In this document: piece after piece, positions 1-8,507 of the stretch
Layout of the letters: each line of letters opens with the position of its first letter
Position numbering within the stretch: the first letter of the stretch is position 1
Origin: Peribacter sp964404805
GTDB taxonomy: Bacteria > Patescibacteriota > Gracilibacteria > Peribacterales > Peribacteraceae
Length of the DNA: 24,443 nt
Assembly (NCBI GenBank): GCA_964404805.1
Contig: CAYOLJ010000008.1
Location: 1-24,443, forward strand
Reading direction: 5' to 3'
Position numbers and translations under genes: made by a program
Notes under the pieces: generated by a model
The model's input: only the letters and a program-made list of their open reading frames with translations
What the model was told of the DNA's origin: nothing
The model's database searches: none

Positions 1-930
1 CTCAGCACCCAGGCGTCCGTGTGGGGAATGGAGCAATTCAATGCGCGTGGCATCGACACGCCTGAGCGAGAGATCAGAAATGAGCCACCCTTCGGTATCA
101 GAGAGCGATTGAAATGCCATTTTCGTGCGTTCGCGCACTCCGGCATCAAGCACAAGGAGCCGTAAATCCCAGGCACGAACAGAAAGAAAGGCCCCCAAGC
201 CAATGAACAGGAAAAGGAAGAGCACCCATGCCATACGTGCCCAACGTTCGAAGAAAATCGTGAGCAGGGAGCAGCCAAAATCCCACTGCACCTTGAGTGA
301 GAGCTTGCTCACGCCCACAGAACGCGGCGCAAACGTGTAGGGAACCTCCGTCACTGGTGTGCCACGTGGCAGTCGCATGAGTAGATCGAAGAGAATTTTG
401 AATCCTCGTGGACAAAAACGAGGGGCAACCCGCTCGAAGAGCGAACGATCGATGGCGAAAAACCCGCTCATCGGGTCGTGTACGGAAAGACGGCATAGAA
501 GCGTTGTCAGTCTCGTTCCAAAACGGCTGAAGAGCGTACGCCGACGATTCCACTGTCCCGTGCTGCCACCGCGAATATACCGTGAGGCAATAGCTACACC
601 ACGACGAACCTGCACCGTTTCTACCAGCTTCTTGAGAAGAGAAGCATCATGCTGCCCATCGGCATCCATCACCGCGAGAATCTCACCACGCGCCGTCTTA
701 AATCCGGCAACGACAGCAGAAGAAAGCCCTCGCTCCCCATGACGTCGAATGACGCGTAGTGCCGGGAACGATGTCTGGAGTTCTTCCGCTTTACGCCATG
801 TTCCATCGGGCGAGTCATCATCGACAATGATAATTTCGTGCGGAATGCCCGTGAGCGCCTCCTGAAGGCGCGGCAACAGAACCGGCAAGCTTTCTGCTTC
901 GTTATACGTCGGAATGACGAGAGACAACAT
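1..930 (-). CDS. Polyprenyl-phosphate sugar transferase (GT2, DPM1-like), C-terminus cut off
   Basis: A family 2 glycosyltransferase of the dolichol/polyprenyl-phosphate mannosyltransferase type, which transfers a sugar from a nucleotide sugar to a lipid phosphate at the inner membrane face. The ATG at 928-930 gives the typical start MLSLVIPTYNEAESLP. A VDDDSPDGT motif lies at about residues 36-44, the metal-binding DAD at about 89-91, and a family-like DPMSGFFAIDR segment follows. After the roughly 220-residue catalytic domain comes one predicted membrane helix (about 232-252, WVLFLFLFIGLGAF), then at least 55 further residues I do not recognise. The frame is open to base 1, so only 310 residues are visible and the stop lies outside the window. 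It diverges from the epimerase at 979 across 48 bases. The family call is firm; the sugar is unknown. Confidence 0.9.
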   Translation of the reverse strand, partial: MLSLVIPTYNEAESLPVLLPRLQEALTGIPHEIIIVDDDSPDGTWRKAEELQTSFPALRVIRRHGERGLSSAVVAGFKTARGEILAVMDADGQHDASLLKKLVETVQVRRGVAIASRYIRGGSTGQWNRRRTLFSRFGTRLTTLLCRLSVHDPMSGFFAIDRSLFERVAPRFCPRGFKILFDLLMRLPRGTPVTEVPYTFAPRSVGVSKLSLKVQWDFGCSLLTIFFERWARMAWVLFLFLFIGLGAFLSVRAWDLRLLVLDAGVRERTKMAFQSLSDTEGWLISDLSLRRVDATRIELLHSPHGRLGAE

Positions 931-978
931 CGCCGAATAGACTATGGAAGGAAGCCGAAAAACGCTACTATCTCGGTG

Positions 979-1890
979 ATGAAAATTCTTGTCACAGGAT
1001 CATCGGGCACCATCGGAACGCGTCTCTGTGAGAGGCTTTTGGCAGAGAAAGAGGATATTGTTGGCGCAGATTGGGAACCGAACAAATGGCAACCAGCAGT
1101 CGAAAAAATCACCACCCGCATCGATCTAAGGCATGAGGAAGAAATGGCAAAGCTCCCGACAGATATCGACTGCGTTATCCACCTTGCCGCCAATGCCCGC
1201 GTCTACGAATTGGTGGAGAATCCCGATCGGGCACGTGATAACATGCTGACCACGTTCAATACACTCGAATGGGCGAGGAAGAATGGCGTGAAGCGTTTCG
1301 TCTTCGCCTCTTCACGCGAAACGTACGGTAACAGCGGTGCAGACAAGTACAGCGAAGACATGGTGCGCGTCGAGAATTGCGAGAGTCCGTACACAGCCAG
1401 CAAGATTGCCGGCGAAGCTCTCGTGGAATCCTACCGACGCTGCTACAAAATGGAAACATCCATCGTACGCTTCTCAAATGTCTACGGAATGTACGATGAT
1501 TCACAGCGTGTGGTTCCGCTCTTCATCCGCCAGACAAAGAAGAACGAACCTCTCGTGATTTTCGGCAAGGAGAAGAAGCTGGATTTCACCTACATCGACG
1601 ATGCGGTGGACGGCCTACTTCTCATCCTTAAAGATTTCGCCAAGGCCAACGGTCAGTCGTTTAACTTCGCCTTCGGCGAGGCACATTCGATCGTGGAGCT
1701 CGCAGAACTCATCAAGACACTCGTAAAAAGCTCCTCGACTATCACGACAGAATCTTCACGAACCGGTGAGGTGACGAACTACACGGCAGATATTTCGAAG
1801 GCAAAGAAAGTATTGGGGTTCGATCCCAAAATCCCCTTCGTCGAAGGCGTGAAGAAGTCAGTGGAATGGTATGGAAAGCAGGGGAAGTAA
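979..1890 (+). CDS. NAD-dependent sugar epimerase/dehydratase (extended SDR)
   Basis: An extended short-chain dehydrogenase/reductase of 303 residues acting on a nucleotide sugar, most like UDP-glucose 4-epimerase relatives. The Rossmann glycine motif GSSGTIG is at residues 7-13. The catalytic set is visible as Ser 111/112 (FASSRETYG) and Tyr138-x3-Lys142 (SPYTASKIAGE). The frame is open from 838, but the Rossmann fold begins exactly at the ATG at 979 and the 47 codons before it look non-coding, so I chose 979. It stands alone on the plus strand and converges on the FAD oxidoreductase, whose stop is 38 bases away. Substrate and product cannot be read from the sequence. Confidence 0.88.
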   Translation: MKILVTGSSGTIGTRLCERLLAEKEDIVGADWEPNKWQPAVEKITTRIDLRHEEEMAKLPTDIDCVIHLAANARVYELVENPDRARDNMLTTFNTLEWARKNGVKRFVFASSRETYGNSGADKYSEDMVRVENCESPYTASKIAGEALVESYRRCYKMETSIVRFSNVYGMYDDSQRVVPLFIRQTKKNEPLVIFGKEKKLDFTYIDDAVDGLLLILKDFAKANGQSFNFAFGEAHSIVELAELIKTLVKSSSTITTESSRTGEVTNYTADISKAKKVLGFDPKIPFVEGVKKSVEWYGKQGK

Positions 1891-1901
1891 TTTGACATAT
1901 A

Positions 1902-1929
1902 AGTAATAAAATGCTTTAGTATTATTACT
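1902..1929. terminator. AT-rich inverted repeat between convergent genes
   Basis: AGTAATAA at 1902-1909 pairs with TTATTACT at 1922-1929 around a 12-base loop, between two convergent genes. The right arm overlaps the TAG stop of the oxidoreductase (1928-1930). The position suits a bidirectional terminator, but the stem is entirely weak apart from one G-C pair and has no clean T-run. Confidence 0.35.
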
Positions 1930-3598
1930 ATGAATGGTCAGGAAAATCTCGGCCAGCGTGCTCGGAAGCTTTTTTTGTTTCGTGATACACCATCTCCAGA
2001 TTCACCTCCCAGACGTTCGATGAATCTGTGCGACCGGCGACGATATTATCCACAGCCGTCATCGACGTGAGCATGCTGTGATCCTGGTTGTTGTAACGGT
2101 GCATGCCGTTGCGACCAATCAGGTAGAGGTTGGGGATCGCCTGTACGTAGTCGCGCACTACGTGAAGTTGATCGTAACTGCCAAAGTACGCCGGATACGC
2201 CTTAGGCATGCGAAGAACGCACGCATCGAGTACATCCTCACGCTTGAGGAAGTGAATCTGCTCCATTTCGGCGATGCCGAAATCGATGAGCTCCTGATCA
2301 GGCTTAACCCATAGATCCCCACCCTCATTTACGAAGTACTCGAGGCCGATCCACATCGTGTTCTTACGATCTGCCACCAGATACGGACTCCAGTTATTGA
2401 AAATCTGTACACGCCCGACTCTCACTCCACCCTCCTGAATGTAAATCCAATTATCCGGCACAGATGGATCAATGTTCTTGCCATCCTGCACATGGAGTTT
2501 CTTGAGCAGAAGGCCAATCGTAATGAAATCGCGATACGGAAGCCCTTCCGCTACCTCAACAACACTTGCCGGAGGATGCGGTGACATCATGCCGATCAGA
2601 TGTTTCACCGGCATGGATGAGAAGAAGAAATCGCACGGCACGATTTGCTGTTTCCCAGTTGGTGCATCTTCCAGCGTTACAGATATCACACGCCCATTCT
2701 CAACGTGTACACCGGCAACACGCGTCTGCATCCTCACTTCACCGCCACACTGTCGAATCTGCTCTACTACGGTCTCCCACAGGTGCCCGGGGCCGTACTT
2801 GGGGTAGAAGAAACGCGTGATAAGTGTTGTTTCGCGCTCCTGTTGTGATTTTTTGAAGTCGGAACTCAAAAGATCTTTAACAGCATGAACCACCGCACGC
2901 CTGAGTGAAAGTCCCCGCACGCGCTGCGCACCCCAGTCTGCACGAATATCGCTGCACGGAATCCCCCACACTTTCTCGGTGTAGTCACGGAAGAATGTTT
3001 CGTAGAGACGTTGTCCGAATCGGTTGATGAAGAAGGCATCGAGATACGTTTCGTCTTTAAGTCGAAACATGCGAGCCTTGAGGTAACTCAAGCCAATGAG
3101 CAGGGTATTGACGATACCGAGACGCAACGCGACACCGAGCGTAATGGAGATGGGATACGGGAAGAAATGCCTGCGGTGGTAGATGCGACTTAAGCGAGGA
3201 CGCTGAAGCATCACCTGATCTTCCTTCTCCGGATCGGGTGCGGGGAATCTGCGCTGAACGCCGTCTGCCCCCTCACCCGCACACGCAGGACACAAATACT
3301 CTACGATCGCCTCTGCAACATAATCGATCTCGTGTCCTTTCTCCTCGGTATCCGCCGAGGGCTTGCCTTGCAACGGTAGGATGTTGAACCACCACTGCAT
3401 AATGCGATTGCTTTTCGAGAAGAACCGATGCCCTCCGAGATCAATGCGATTCCCTTTGTAGTTGTACGTTTGTGCAATGCCACCGATCTCATCAGTTGCT
3501 TCACACACAATCGGGTGAATATCCGTTCGCTTGAGCAACTCATACGCGGCTGTGAGACCCGCAGGACCCGCGCCGGCGATGATGGCGATCTTGGGCAT
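1928..3598 (-). CDS. FAD-dependent oxidoreductase, COG1232/UDP-galactopyranose-mutase-like
   Basis: A 556-residue flavoprotein. The N-terminal dinucleotide-binding motif is GAGPAG (residues 9-14), followed by an acidic strand end (VCEATDEIGG) and the GGHRFFSK segment. The C-terminus has the GRNGMHRYNNQDHSM block typical of a family often found in polysaccharide clusters and annotated as protoporphyrinogen-oxidase-like or UDP-galactopyranose-mutase-like. The reaction in this family is mostly unestablished; a sugar redox or ring-contraction role is inferred from context. An unusual stretch at about residues 90-120 contains CPAC (103-106), where I recall shorter sequence in relatives. It is the last gene of a minus-strand run (MBOAT, SGNH, small ORF, GtrA) and starts 32 bases after gtrA. 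Confidence 0.85.
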   Translation of the reverse strand: MPKIAIIAGAGPAGLTAAYELLKRTDIHPIVCEATDEIGGIAQTYNYKGNRIDLGGHRFFSKSNRIMQWWFNILPLQGKPSADTEEKGHEIDYVAEAIVEYLCPACAGEGADGVQRRFPAPDPEKEDQVMLQRPRLSRIYHRRHFFPYPISITLGVALRLGIVNTLLIGLSYLKARMFRLKDETYLDAFFINRFGQRLYETFFRDYTEKVWGIPCSDIRADWGAQRVRGLSLRRAVVHAVKDLLSSDFKKSQQERETTLITRFFYPKYGPGHLWETVVEQIRQCGGEVRMQTRVAGVHVENGRVISVTLEDAPTGKQQIVPCDFFFSSMPVKHLIGMMSPHPPASVVEVAEGLPYRDFITIGLLLKKLHVQDGKNIDPSVPDNWIYIQEGGVRVGRVQIFNNWSPYLVADRKNTMWIGLEYFVNEGGDLWVKPDQELIDFGIAEMEQIHFLKREDVLDACVLRMPKAYPAYFGSYDQLHVVRDYVQAIPNLYLIGRNGMHRYNNQDHSMLTSMTAVDNIVAGRTDSSNVWEVNLEMVYHETKKASEHAGRDFPDHS

Positions 3599-3630
3599 GT
3601 TTGTACTCTACTCAATCGTCACCCCAGAAC

Positions 3631-4056
3631 CTAGGCTTTGAGTGGACTCTTGTACACAATCAGGCGACGGGCACCGAAGTTCCAGAAGAGCACGATAATA
3701 GTGGCAACGACCTTCGCTTTCACCTCCCCGAAGAAGAACGTATCGACAAAGAAGTAGAGCAGTAGTTCGGTCCACAGCAGCCCGAACATAGTGATGACAA
3801 AGACCACGGTGATCTCGCGCACCATCTGATTCGTCTTCTGGAAGACCCAGAGAATACTGAGGATATAATTGGTGACAAAGCCCGTGCAGTAGGCGAAAAA
3901 CTGCGCAAGGAGGTAGTGCATACCCAGCACTCGCACGCAGAAGATAAATACCGTGAAATCCACCGCCGTCGCAATACCCCCCACCCAGAAGTAACGGAAA
4001 AACTGTATGTGGGTAGAGCGGGCGGTGCCGAAGATCCAGTGCTGAAAGCGGCGCAT
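3631..4056 (-). CDS. GtrA-like membrane protein
   Basis: A 141-residue integral membrane protein with four hydrophobic segments, matching the GtrA/DPMS3 family. FFRYFWVGGIATAVDF near residues 19-34 is the typical first helix, a central FVTNYILSILWVF segment follows, and the end is NFGARRLIVYKS. Family members help move undecaprenyl-linked sugars across the membrane or anchor the matching GT2 transferase. The GT2 gene at 1-930 is a natural partner, though it lies on the far side of two genes. It starts 5 bases after the stop of the 46-residue ORF upstream, in the same minus-strand run. Confidence 0.9.
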   Translation of the reverse strand: MRRFQHWIFGTARSTHIQFFRYFWVGGIATAVDFTVFIFCVRVLGMHYLLAQFFAYCTGFVTNYILSILWVFQKTNQMVREITVVFVITMFGLLWTELLLYFFVDTFFFGEVKAKVVATIIVLFWNFGARRLIVYKSPLKA

Positions 4057-4061
4057 CCCCC

Positions 4062-4202
4062 CTACACTATCATGCCGATTTCTCTCGATCGAGGGTGAAA
4101 AGCAGGTAGATCCTCCCCCACAAGCTCGTCAATATCGATAAATCTGAATTCCGATGCATCTGTCTTCGGCTCTGAGGCAAAATCAATTAAAGAGATGTTC
4201 AT
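4062..4202 (-). CDS. Small acidic protein of unknown function (46 residues)
   Basis: A short ORF filling the space between the SGNH gene and gtrA. Its ATG (4200-4202) overlaps the upstream TGA in an ATGA arrangement and its TAG (4062-4064) ends 5 bases before the gtrA start. The 46-residue product begins MNISLIDFASEPKTD and continues with an acidic FIDIDELVGEDL stretch. It has no membrane helix, signal peptide or cysteine. I do not recognise it. Support is positional: perfect fit in an otherwise gapless gene run, a coupled start, and protein-like composition. It could instead be the remnant of a longer gene. Confidence 0.55.
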   Translation of the reverse strand: MNISLIDFASEPKTDASEFRFIDIDELVGEDLPAFHPRSREIGMIV

Positions 4203-5377
4203 TTTTTACATCCAATGCCAAGAAAATCCACTTCGCGGTTAACTGTAGCGCGAGGATCCGCTATCGAGGCTCTTCCTTGATTCTGTGAAATAATCTGCTG
4301 CAGGACATGTGTATTTAGGAATGGTTGAACTCGTGGATCTTTCTGGGCTATTGTCAGAAGCAGGCGTGCATTTGCCACTACTCCGCCATGAAAACCATCA
4401 ACAAACTCGCAATCGGTTGAAGAAATGGTTGAGGGATCTTCAAAATCATAGAAGGTCAGATCGGCCTGCCGAAGAAATTGTCTCAACTCTGTAAAATATC
4501 CGTAACGGTCACGGTAATGATCCATTTCACGATAAGTGGTAGGCGCAAGGGGCGGGAAGAAGAGCACAACCAGAATCCCTTGTTCCTCTATGTCGTGCAC
4601 AAAATTCAGAAAATGAGTCCAATGTGTCGGATCAATATGCTCCCCGTACTCGAATCGGTTCGATCCTGTCCTAATACGATTGATGGTATCGGAAAATTCC
4701 ACATCTGTGTCTTCCGGCGATTTGCCGCTCAACATATCCCCGTAATAGTAGGAACCATCGGGACCATACCCAACGCCCGTAAACCGCGCACTAACACCAA
4801 TGGAGCACTGATCTTCTGTAGAAGAAACTGGAGAATGTAACAAAATTTTGAGGTATTGGCTGATCGAAATTTTTCCTTGGAACAGAAAAGAAACAGGCTC
4901 AAAGAGGTATTCGATCTGAAAGCGCGGCTTGAGGGGCAAAGGATGATCTTTATATTTAACTGACGTAAATTGGCTGTTGAACCACCAAAAATCAATCCCA
5001 AGCAAAACCAATTTGGGTTTGTGGCGTGTCATCATGAGTTGAAGGAGATGCTCTCCTTGATTGATGGAAGACATCGATCCACCGAAGTTGAAGAAAGAAC
5101 TATTGAAGAGACTCTCTTGAAGTTGCATGACACGAGAAGATCCCAATACAACTACATCCGGCTTTCGATAAGCATACTCTTCAATTTTGTAATAGAACGT
5201 ATCATCGTGCACAGCGGTACCATAAACGCATAAATTTGAATTATTCTGCTGCTGTTCCACAAGCTGTGAGAGTGAAAGTAATTCCCCCGTATTTCGAAGA
5301 AAAAGATAATTCAACAGAAGAAAACCAACACCCGGGATAAGAAAGAAAAGAATCTTTAGAAGATAGGACCGAAACAT
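4199..5377 (-). CDS. SGNH-hydrolase-like O-acetyltransferase partner of MBOAT
   Basis: A 392-residue protein with an N-terminal membrane anchor (about residues 7-27, LKILFFLIPGVGFLLLNYL) and a predicted extracytoplasmic domain. It has SGNH-type landmarks: GSSR at 79-82 with the likely nucleophile serine, a glycine-rich FNFGGSMSS near 97-103, and a late DGFH at 327-330 that would supply the Asp/His pair. Proteins of this type (compare AlgJ/AlgX and DltD) receive acyl groups passed across the membrane by an MBOAT protein and place them on polysaccharide. The MBOAT gene ends 3 bases upstream, so the pair is almost certainly one unit. Direct transfer to glycan is inferred. Confidence 0.78.
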   Translation of the reverse strand: MFRSYLLKILFFLIPGVGFLLLNYLFLRNTGELLSLSQLVEQQQNNSNLCVYGTAVHDDTFYYKIEEYAYRKPDVVVLGSSRVMQLQESLFNSSFFNFGGSMSSINQGEHLLQLMMTRHKPKLVLLGIDFWWFNSQFTSVKYKDHPLPLKPRFQIEYLFEPVSFLFQGKISISQYLKILLHSPVSSTEDQCSIGVSARFTGVGYGPDGSYYYGDMLSGKSPEDTDVEFSDTINRIRTGSNRFEYGEHIDPTHWTHFLNFVHDIEEQGILVVLFFPPLAPTTYREMDHYRDRYGYFTELRQFLRQADLTFYDFEDPSTISSTDCEFVDGFHGGVVANARLLLTIAQKDPRVQPFLNTHVLQQIISQNQGRASIADPRATVNREVDFLGIGCKK

Positions 5378-5380
5378 TGT

Positions 5381-6952
5381 CTAAAATTGGAAATAAAGGA
5401 ATTCTGTCTTCTGCAAGATCATAAGCGATGCAAAAGATATGAAGCTGAGTACAGCGATGCCAAAAGCATAACGGGTAGTCGGGGACCATCGGCAAAGCGG
5501 CGTGCGCTGTGGAACAGGGTGTTTCTCCGGATTGATAATCGGAAGAAACGATCCCATAAATTCCTGCGTGTTGGGAGCAAACATGACCACAACGAAAAGT
5601 ATGCATATCCAGAGCACCCCACGGGAAAACATATCAGGACGCAGTACCATGGTCTCCACCAGATTGAACCGAAAACCAAAGGTAAGCATGAGTTGCTTTA
5701 GGGGAATGGAGAAATGCGCGAGTAAAGATTGCGGCAGCGCGATACCACGGAAACCTGCCATTCCCTTTAGCAAATTCCATGCACCTCCGAACGTCTCTGC
5801 CCGGAAAAATACCCAGGCAACTAACGTGCAGATGAACGTAAGCAGCCAAGAAGAGAACGACGCAAGATTCCTGCCAATCCGGGTAGAACAGGAAAAATGA
5901 AATGTCCTCCACCAATGATTGACGATCAAGAATATGCCATGCAGACCTCCCCAGAAAACAAATGTCCAACCAGCACCGTGCCATAGCCCACCGATCAGCA
6001 TCGTGCAGAGAAGATTGCCGTATTTCCGTAATGTCCCTTTACGATTTCCTCCGAGGGGAATGTAGAGATAGTCGCATAGAAAATTGGACAGGGTGATATG
6101 CCATGTCCGCCAGAACTCGACGATACTCTTTGATTTGTATGGAGAAAGAAAATTGATGGGCAGCTGGATACTGAAGATGCGTGCAATACCAATAGCCATA
6201 TCCGCGTATCCAGAAAAATCGAAATATAATTGCAACGCATAGGCAACCACTCCCAGCCAGGATTCAAAAAAGTTCATGGATATCCCTACATCTGCCGCCC
6301 CGAAAATCGAAGAGGCATAGACGGCCAAGGTGTCCGCAAATACAACTTTCTTCCAGAGGCCGAGTACAAAAATCGTCAATCCAACTGCTAAATTGCTTTC
6401 GCGGAATCGAAATGCCCGATTGTTCGAGATCTGCGGGGCAATTTCTGATGAACGCGTGATAGGTCCAGCAATCAGTTTAGGAAAGAACGTAATAAAGAAA
6501 CAGTACTGTACAAAGCCAAAACCGGCTTCTTTCGATCGATAGACATCCACCAGATAGGCAATCATCTGAAAGGTGATGAATGAAATGCCCAAGGGCAGAA
6601 TAATCGGCGAGAAAACACCGTGACTCCAGCCAATCTCTTGCAGAGTCTGGAGAAAGAAATTTGTGTACTTGAAATAGATAAGAATCGAAAGATTGAAAAT
6701 GATGCCGATAGTCAGCAAAAACTTTTTTTGTTTCTGAAAATGAATGATGGCTCGGCTAATGAAATAGTTGCTGACAATCGCTGCCATCAAGAACAGCGTG
6801 AAGATCGGGTTCCACCAGGCATAAAAAAGAAGCGATGCCGCAATAAGCCAAAGAATCGCGGAAGATGACCCCCAAGTTCTGGACAAAAAAATAAATACGA
6901 CGATAGTCGCTGGAAGAAAAACGCAAATGAACTCGAAAGAATTTAACTGCAT
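5381..6952 (-). CDS. MBOAT-family O-acyltransferase (AlgI/DltB-like)
   Basis: A polytopic membrane acyltransferase of 523 residues. The catalytic histidine lies in GGLWHGAGWTFVFWGG (His325), with the family blocks YFDFSGYADMAIGIARIF and FWRTWHITLSNFLCDYLYIPLGG before it. The frame is open up to 7174, but MQLNSFEFICVFLP at 6952 matches the usual N-terminus of the family and the 74 codons before it look random, so 6952 is chosen. No clear Shine-Dalgarno precedes it. It is predicted to carry acetyl groups from cytoplasmic acetyl-CoA to the SGNH partner encoded 3 bases downstream, giving O-acetylated surface glycan. Confidence 0.92.
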   Translation of the reverse strand: MQLNSFEFICVFLPATIVVFIFLSRTWGSSSAILWLIAASLLFYAWWNPIFTLFLMAAIVSNYFISRAIIHFQKQKKFLLTIGIIFNLSILIYFKYTNFFLQTLQEIGWSHGVFSPIILPLGISFITFQMIAYLVDVYRSKEAGFGFVQYCFFITFFPKLIAGPITRSSEIAPQISNNRAFRFRESNLAVGLTIFVLGLWKKVVFADTLAVYASSIFGAADVGISMNFFESWLGVVAYALQLYFDFSGYADMAIGIARIFSIQLPINFLSPYKSKSIVEFWRTWHITLSNFLCDYLYIPLGGNRKGTLRKYGNLLCTMLIGGLWHGAGWTFVFWGGLHGIFLIVNHWWRTFHFSCSTRIGRNLASFSSWLLTFICTLVAWVFFRAETFGGAWNLLKGMAGFRGIALPQSLLAHFSIPLKQLMLTFGFRFNLVETMVLRPDMFSRGVLWICILFVVVMFAPNTQEFMGSFLPIINPEKHPVPQRTPLCRWSPTTRYAFGIAVLSFISFASLMILQKTEFLYFQF

Positions 6953-7181
6953 GCGACAGTGTATTATTCCATCCTGACACTCCCATGAACATTGCGAAAA
7001 CACCAGAAAATATGTAAGGAAGGGACCGACACCTAACGGAAAAGATTTGACCAATCTTCTGTAATTTCGGCACGAAAGGCCTAAAGAAAAATAAGATGCC
7101 GGAAACACAACAATAGGTCGTATTCCTCCAAAGAGATCGCTAGATATACGCCGAAACACGGCCAAATTATCCATCGAAAAA

Positions 7182-7201
7182 CCCTTCGACTTCGCTCAGG
7201 G
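7182..7201. repeat. Single copy of a CCCTTCGACTTCGCTCAGGG element
   Basis: A 20-base imperfectly palindromic sequence with CCCT/AGGG ends lies in the 289-base divergent gap between the MBOAT and dehydrogenase genes. I recall this string as a frequent intergenic element in many uncultured-bacterial genomes, but only one copy is in this window, so repeat status is from memory. Nothing else in the gap is recognised as a gene. Confidence 0.4.
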
Positions 7202-7241
7202 TAGGTCGCTAACCGCCAATGATTCATCTAGACTTCTCTCG

Positions 7242-8507
7242 ATGGAAAAACCCGTCATCTGCATCGTGGGCTTAGGCTACGTCGGTCTTCCGCTTGCCTA
7301 TATCTTCGCGAAGAAGGAATACGAGGTGTTGGGCTATGACCTGAATAAAGAGCGGATTGAGGAACTTAAGGCGGGACGAGACCGTACGGGCGAGCTCACT
7401 GAAGAGCAGTTGAAGGAAGTGACCATTCAGTACAGTGACGATCCTGCAGTCATCAGCGAAGCCTCGGTGGTTATTCTTGCCATTCCGACTCCAGTCGACG
7501 AACAGAACAACCCCAATCTTGATCCAGTAAAAAATGCAAGCCATACAGTCGGCAAGCTCCTGAAGAAAGGGACGATCGTCGTCTACGAATCCACGGTCTG
7601 GCCGGGCACGACAGAGGAAATCTGCGGCCCCATCCTAGAAGAGGAGTCAGAATTGAAATGCGGCGTGGATTTCAAGCTTGGTTACTCCCCTGAGCGCGTG
7701 AATCCCGGCGACAAGGAGCACACGATCGAGAAGATCAAAAAGATCGTTGCCGGACAGGATGCTGAGACACTTGAGACACTCGCAAACTTGTACGGATCAG
7801 TCATTGAGGCGGGCGTGCACCGTGCAGCGAACATCAAAGTGGCCGAAATGGCCAAGGCCATCGAGAATGCTCAGCGCGACCTCAATATTGCCTTCATCAA
7901 TGAAGTGGCTCTCCTCTGCGATAAAGTCGGTATCGAGACGAAGGATGTACTGGAGGCTGCCGCCACCAAGTGGAATTTCCTCCCGTTCGTACCGGGCCTC
8001 GTGGGCGGCCACTGCATCGGTGTAGATCCGTACTACCTCGTAGAAAAAGCACGTCAATTGGGCATGGAAACACAGGTCATTACGGCCGGACGTGCCCTCA
8101 ACGACTCCATGAGCCGCCATGTAGCGGAGCAAGTAACGGAAAAATTAAAAGGGACGAAAGAACCACGCGTGCTGGTACTGGGCCTCACATTCAAAGAGAA
8201 CATCCCCGATACCCGCAACAGCAAGTCAGGCGACGTGGTGAAGCATCTCGTTAAACTCGGTTGCGCCGTCGAGGTGCACGACTCGTTCGTGACGGAAGAT
8301 GTACTGACGAAGAACGGCTGGAAACAGGGCTCACTGCAGTCCGGACCCTATGACGCCGTGGTGCTCTTGGTCCCGCACCGCGAGTACATGACGAACCCCG
8401 TAGCCCTCACCAAAGCCCTTAAGCCAGATGGTCTCGTCTACGATCTCAAATCAATCCTTCCTGCAGAGGAACTGAGAGCAAAGGGGTTCAAATATCGATC
8501 CCTTTAA
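7242..8507 (+). CDS. UDP-N-acetylhexosamine 6-dehydrogenase (WbpA/VipA/TviB type)
   Basis: A 421-residue NAD-dependent nucleotide-sugar dehydrogenase that oxidises C6 of a UDP-sugar to the uronate in two steps. The N-terminal glycine motif GLGYVG is at residues 10-15. Also visible are the YSPERVNPG block (149-156), the AEMAKAIENAQRD block with catalytic Lys205 region, and the nucleophilic Cys258 in GGHCIGVDPYYL. A C-terminal UDP-binding domain follows with GLTFKENIPDTRNS. The sequence style resembles the UDP-GlcNAc/GalNAc dehydrogenases more than UDP-glucose enzymes; the exact substrate is inferred. The ATG at 7242 has a TAGACT box 8 bases upstream and no Shine-Dalgarno. Its TAA stop overlaps the TAA stop of the convergent methyltransferase. 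Confidence 0.93.
   Translation: MEKPVICIVGLGYVGLPLAYIFAKKEYEVLGYDLNKERIEELKAGRDRTGELTEEQLKEVTIQYSDDPAVISEASVVILAIPTPVDEQNNPNLDPVKNASHTVGKLLKKGTIVVYESTVWPGTTEEICGPILEEESELKCGVDFKLGYSPERVNPGDKEHTIEKIKKIVAGQDAETLETLANLYGSVIEAGVHRAANIKVAEMAKAIENAQRDLNIAFINEVALLCDKVGIETKDVLEAAATKWNFLPFVPGLVGGHCIGVDPYYLVEKARQLGMETQVITAGRALNDSMSRHVAEQVTEKLKGTKEPRVLVLGLTFKENIPDTRNSKSGDVVKHLVKLGCAVEVHDSFVTEDVLTKNGWKQGSLQSGPYDAVVLLVPHREYMTNPVALTKALKPDGLVYDLKSILPAEELRAKGFKYRSL

Noticed and set aside
838..978. 47-codon N-terminal extension of the SDR epimerase
   Set aside because: The Rossmann fold starts exactly at the ATG at 979; the extension is basic, unlike family N-termini, and overlaps the divergent GT2 coding sequence.
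1892..1920. Plus-strand promoter (TTGACA at 1892-1897)
   Set aside because: The only spaced -10 match is poor (TTTAGT) and it would point antisense into the oxidoreductase gene.
6953..7174. 74-codon N-terminal extension of the MBOAT protein
   Set aside because: The usual family N-terminus begins at 6952; the extension has no recognisable content and occupies most of a divergent promoter gap.
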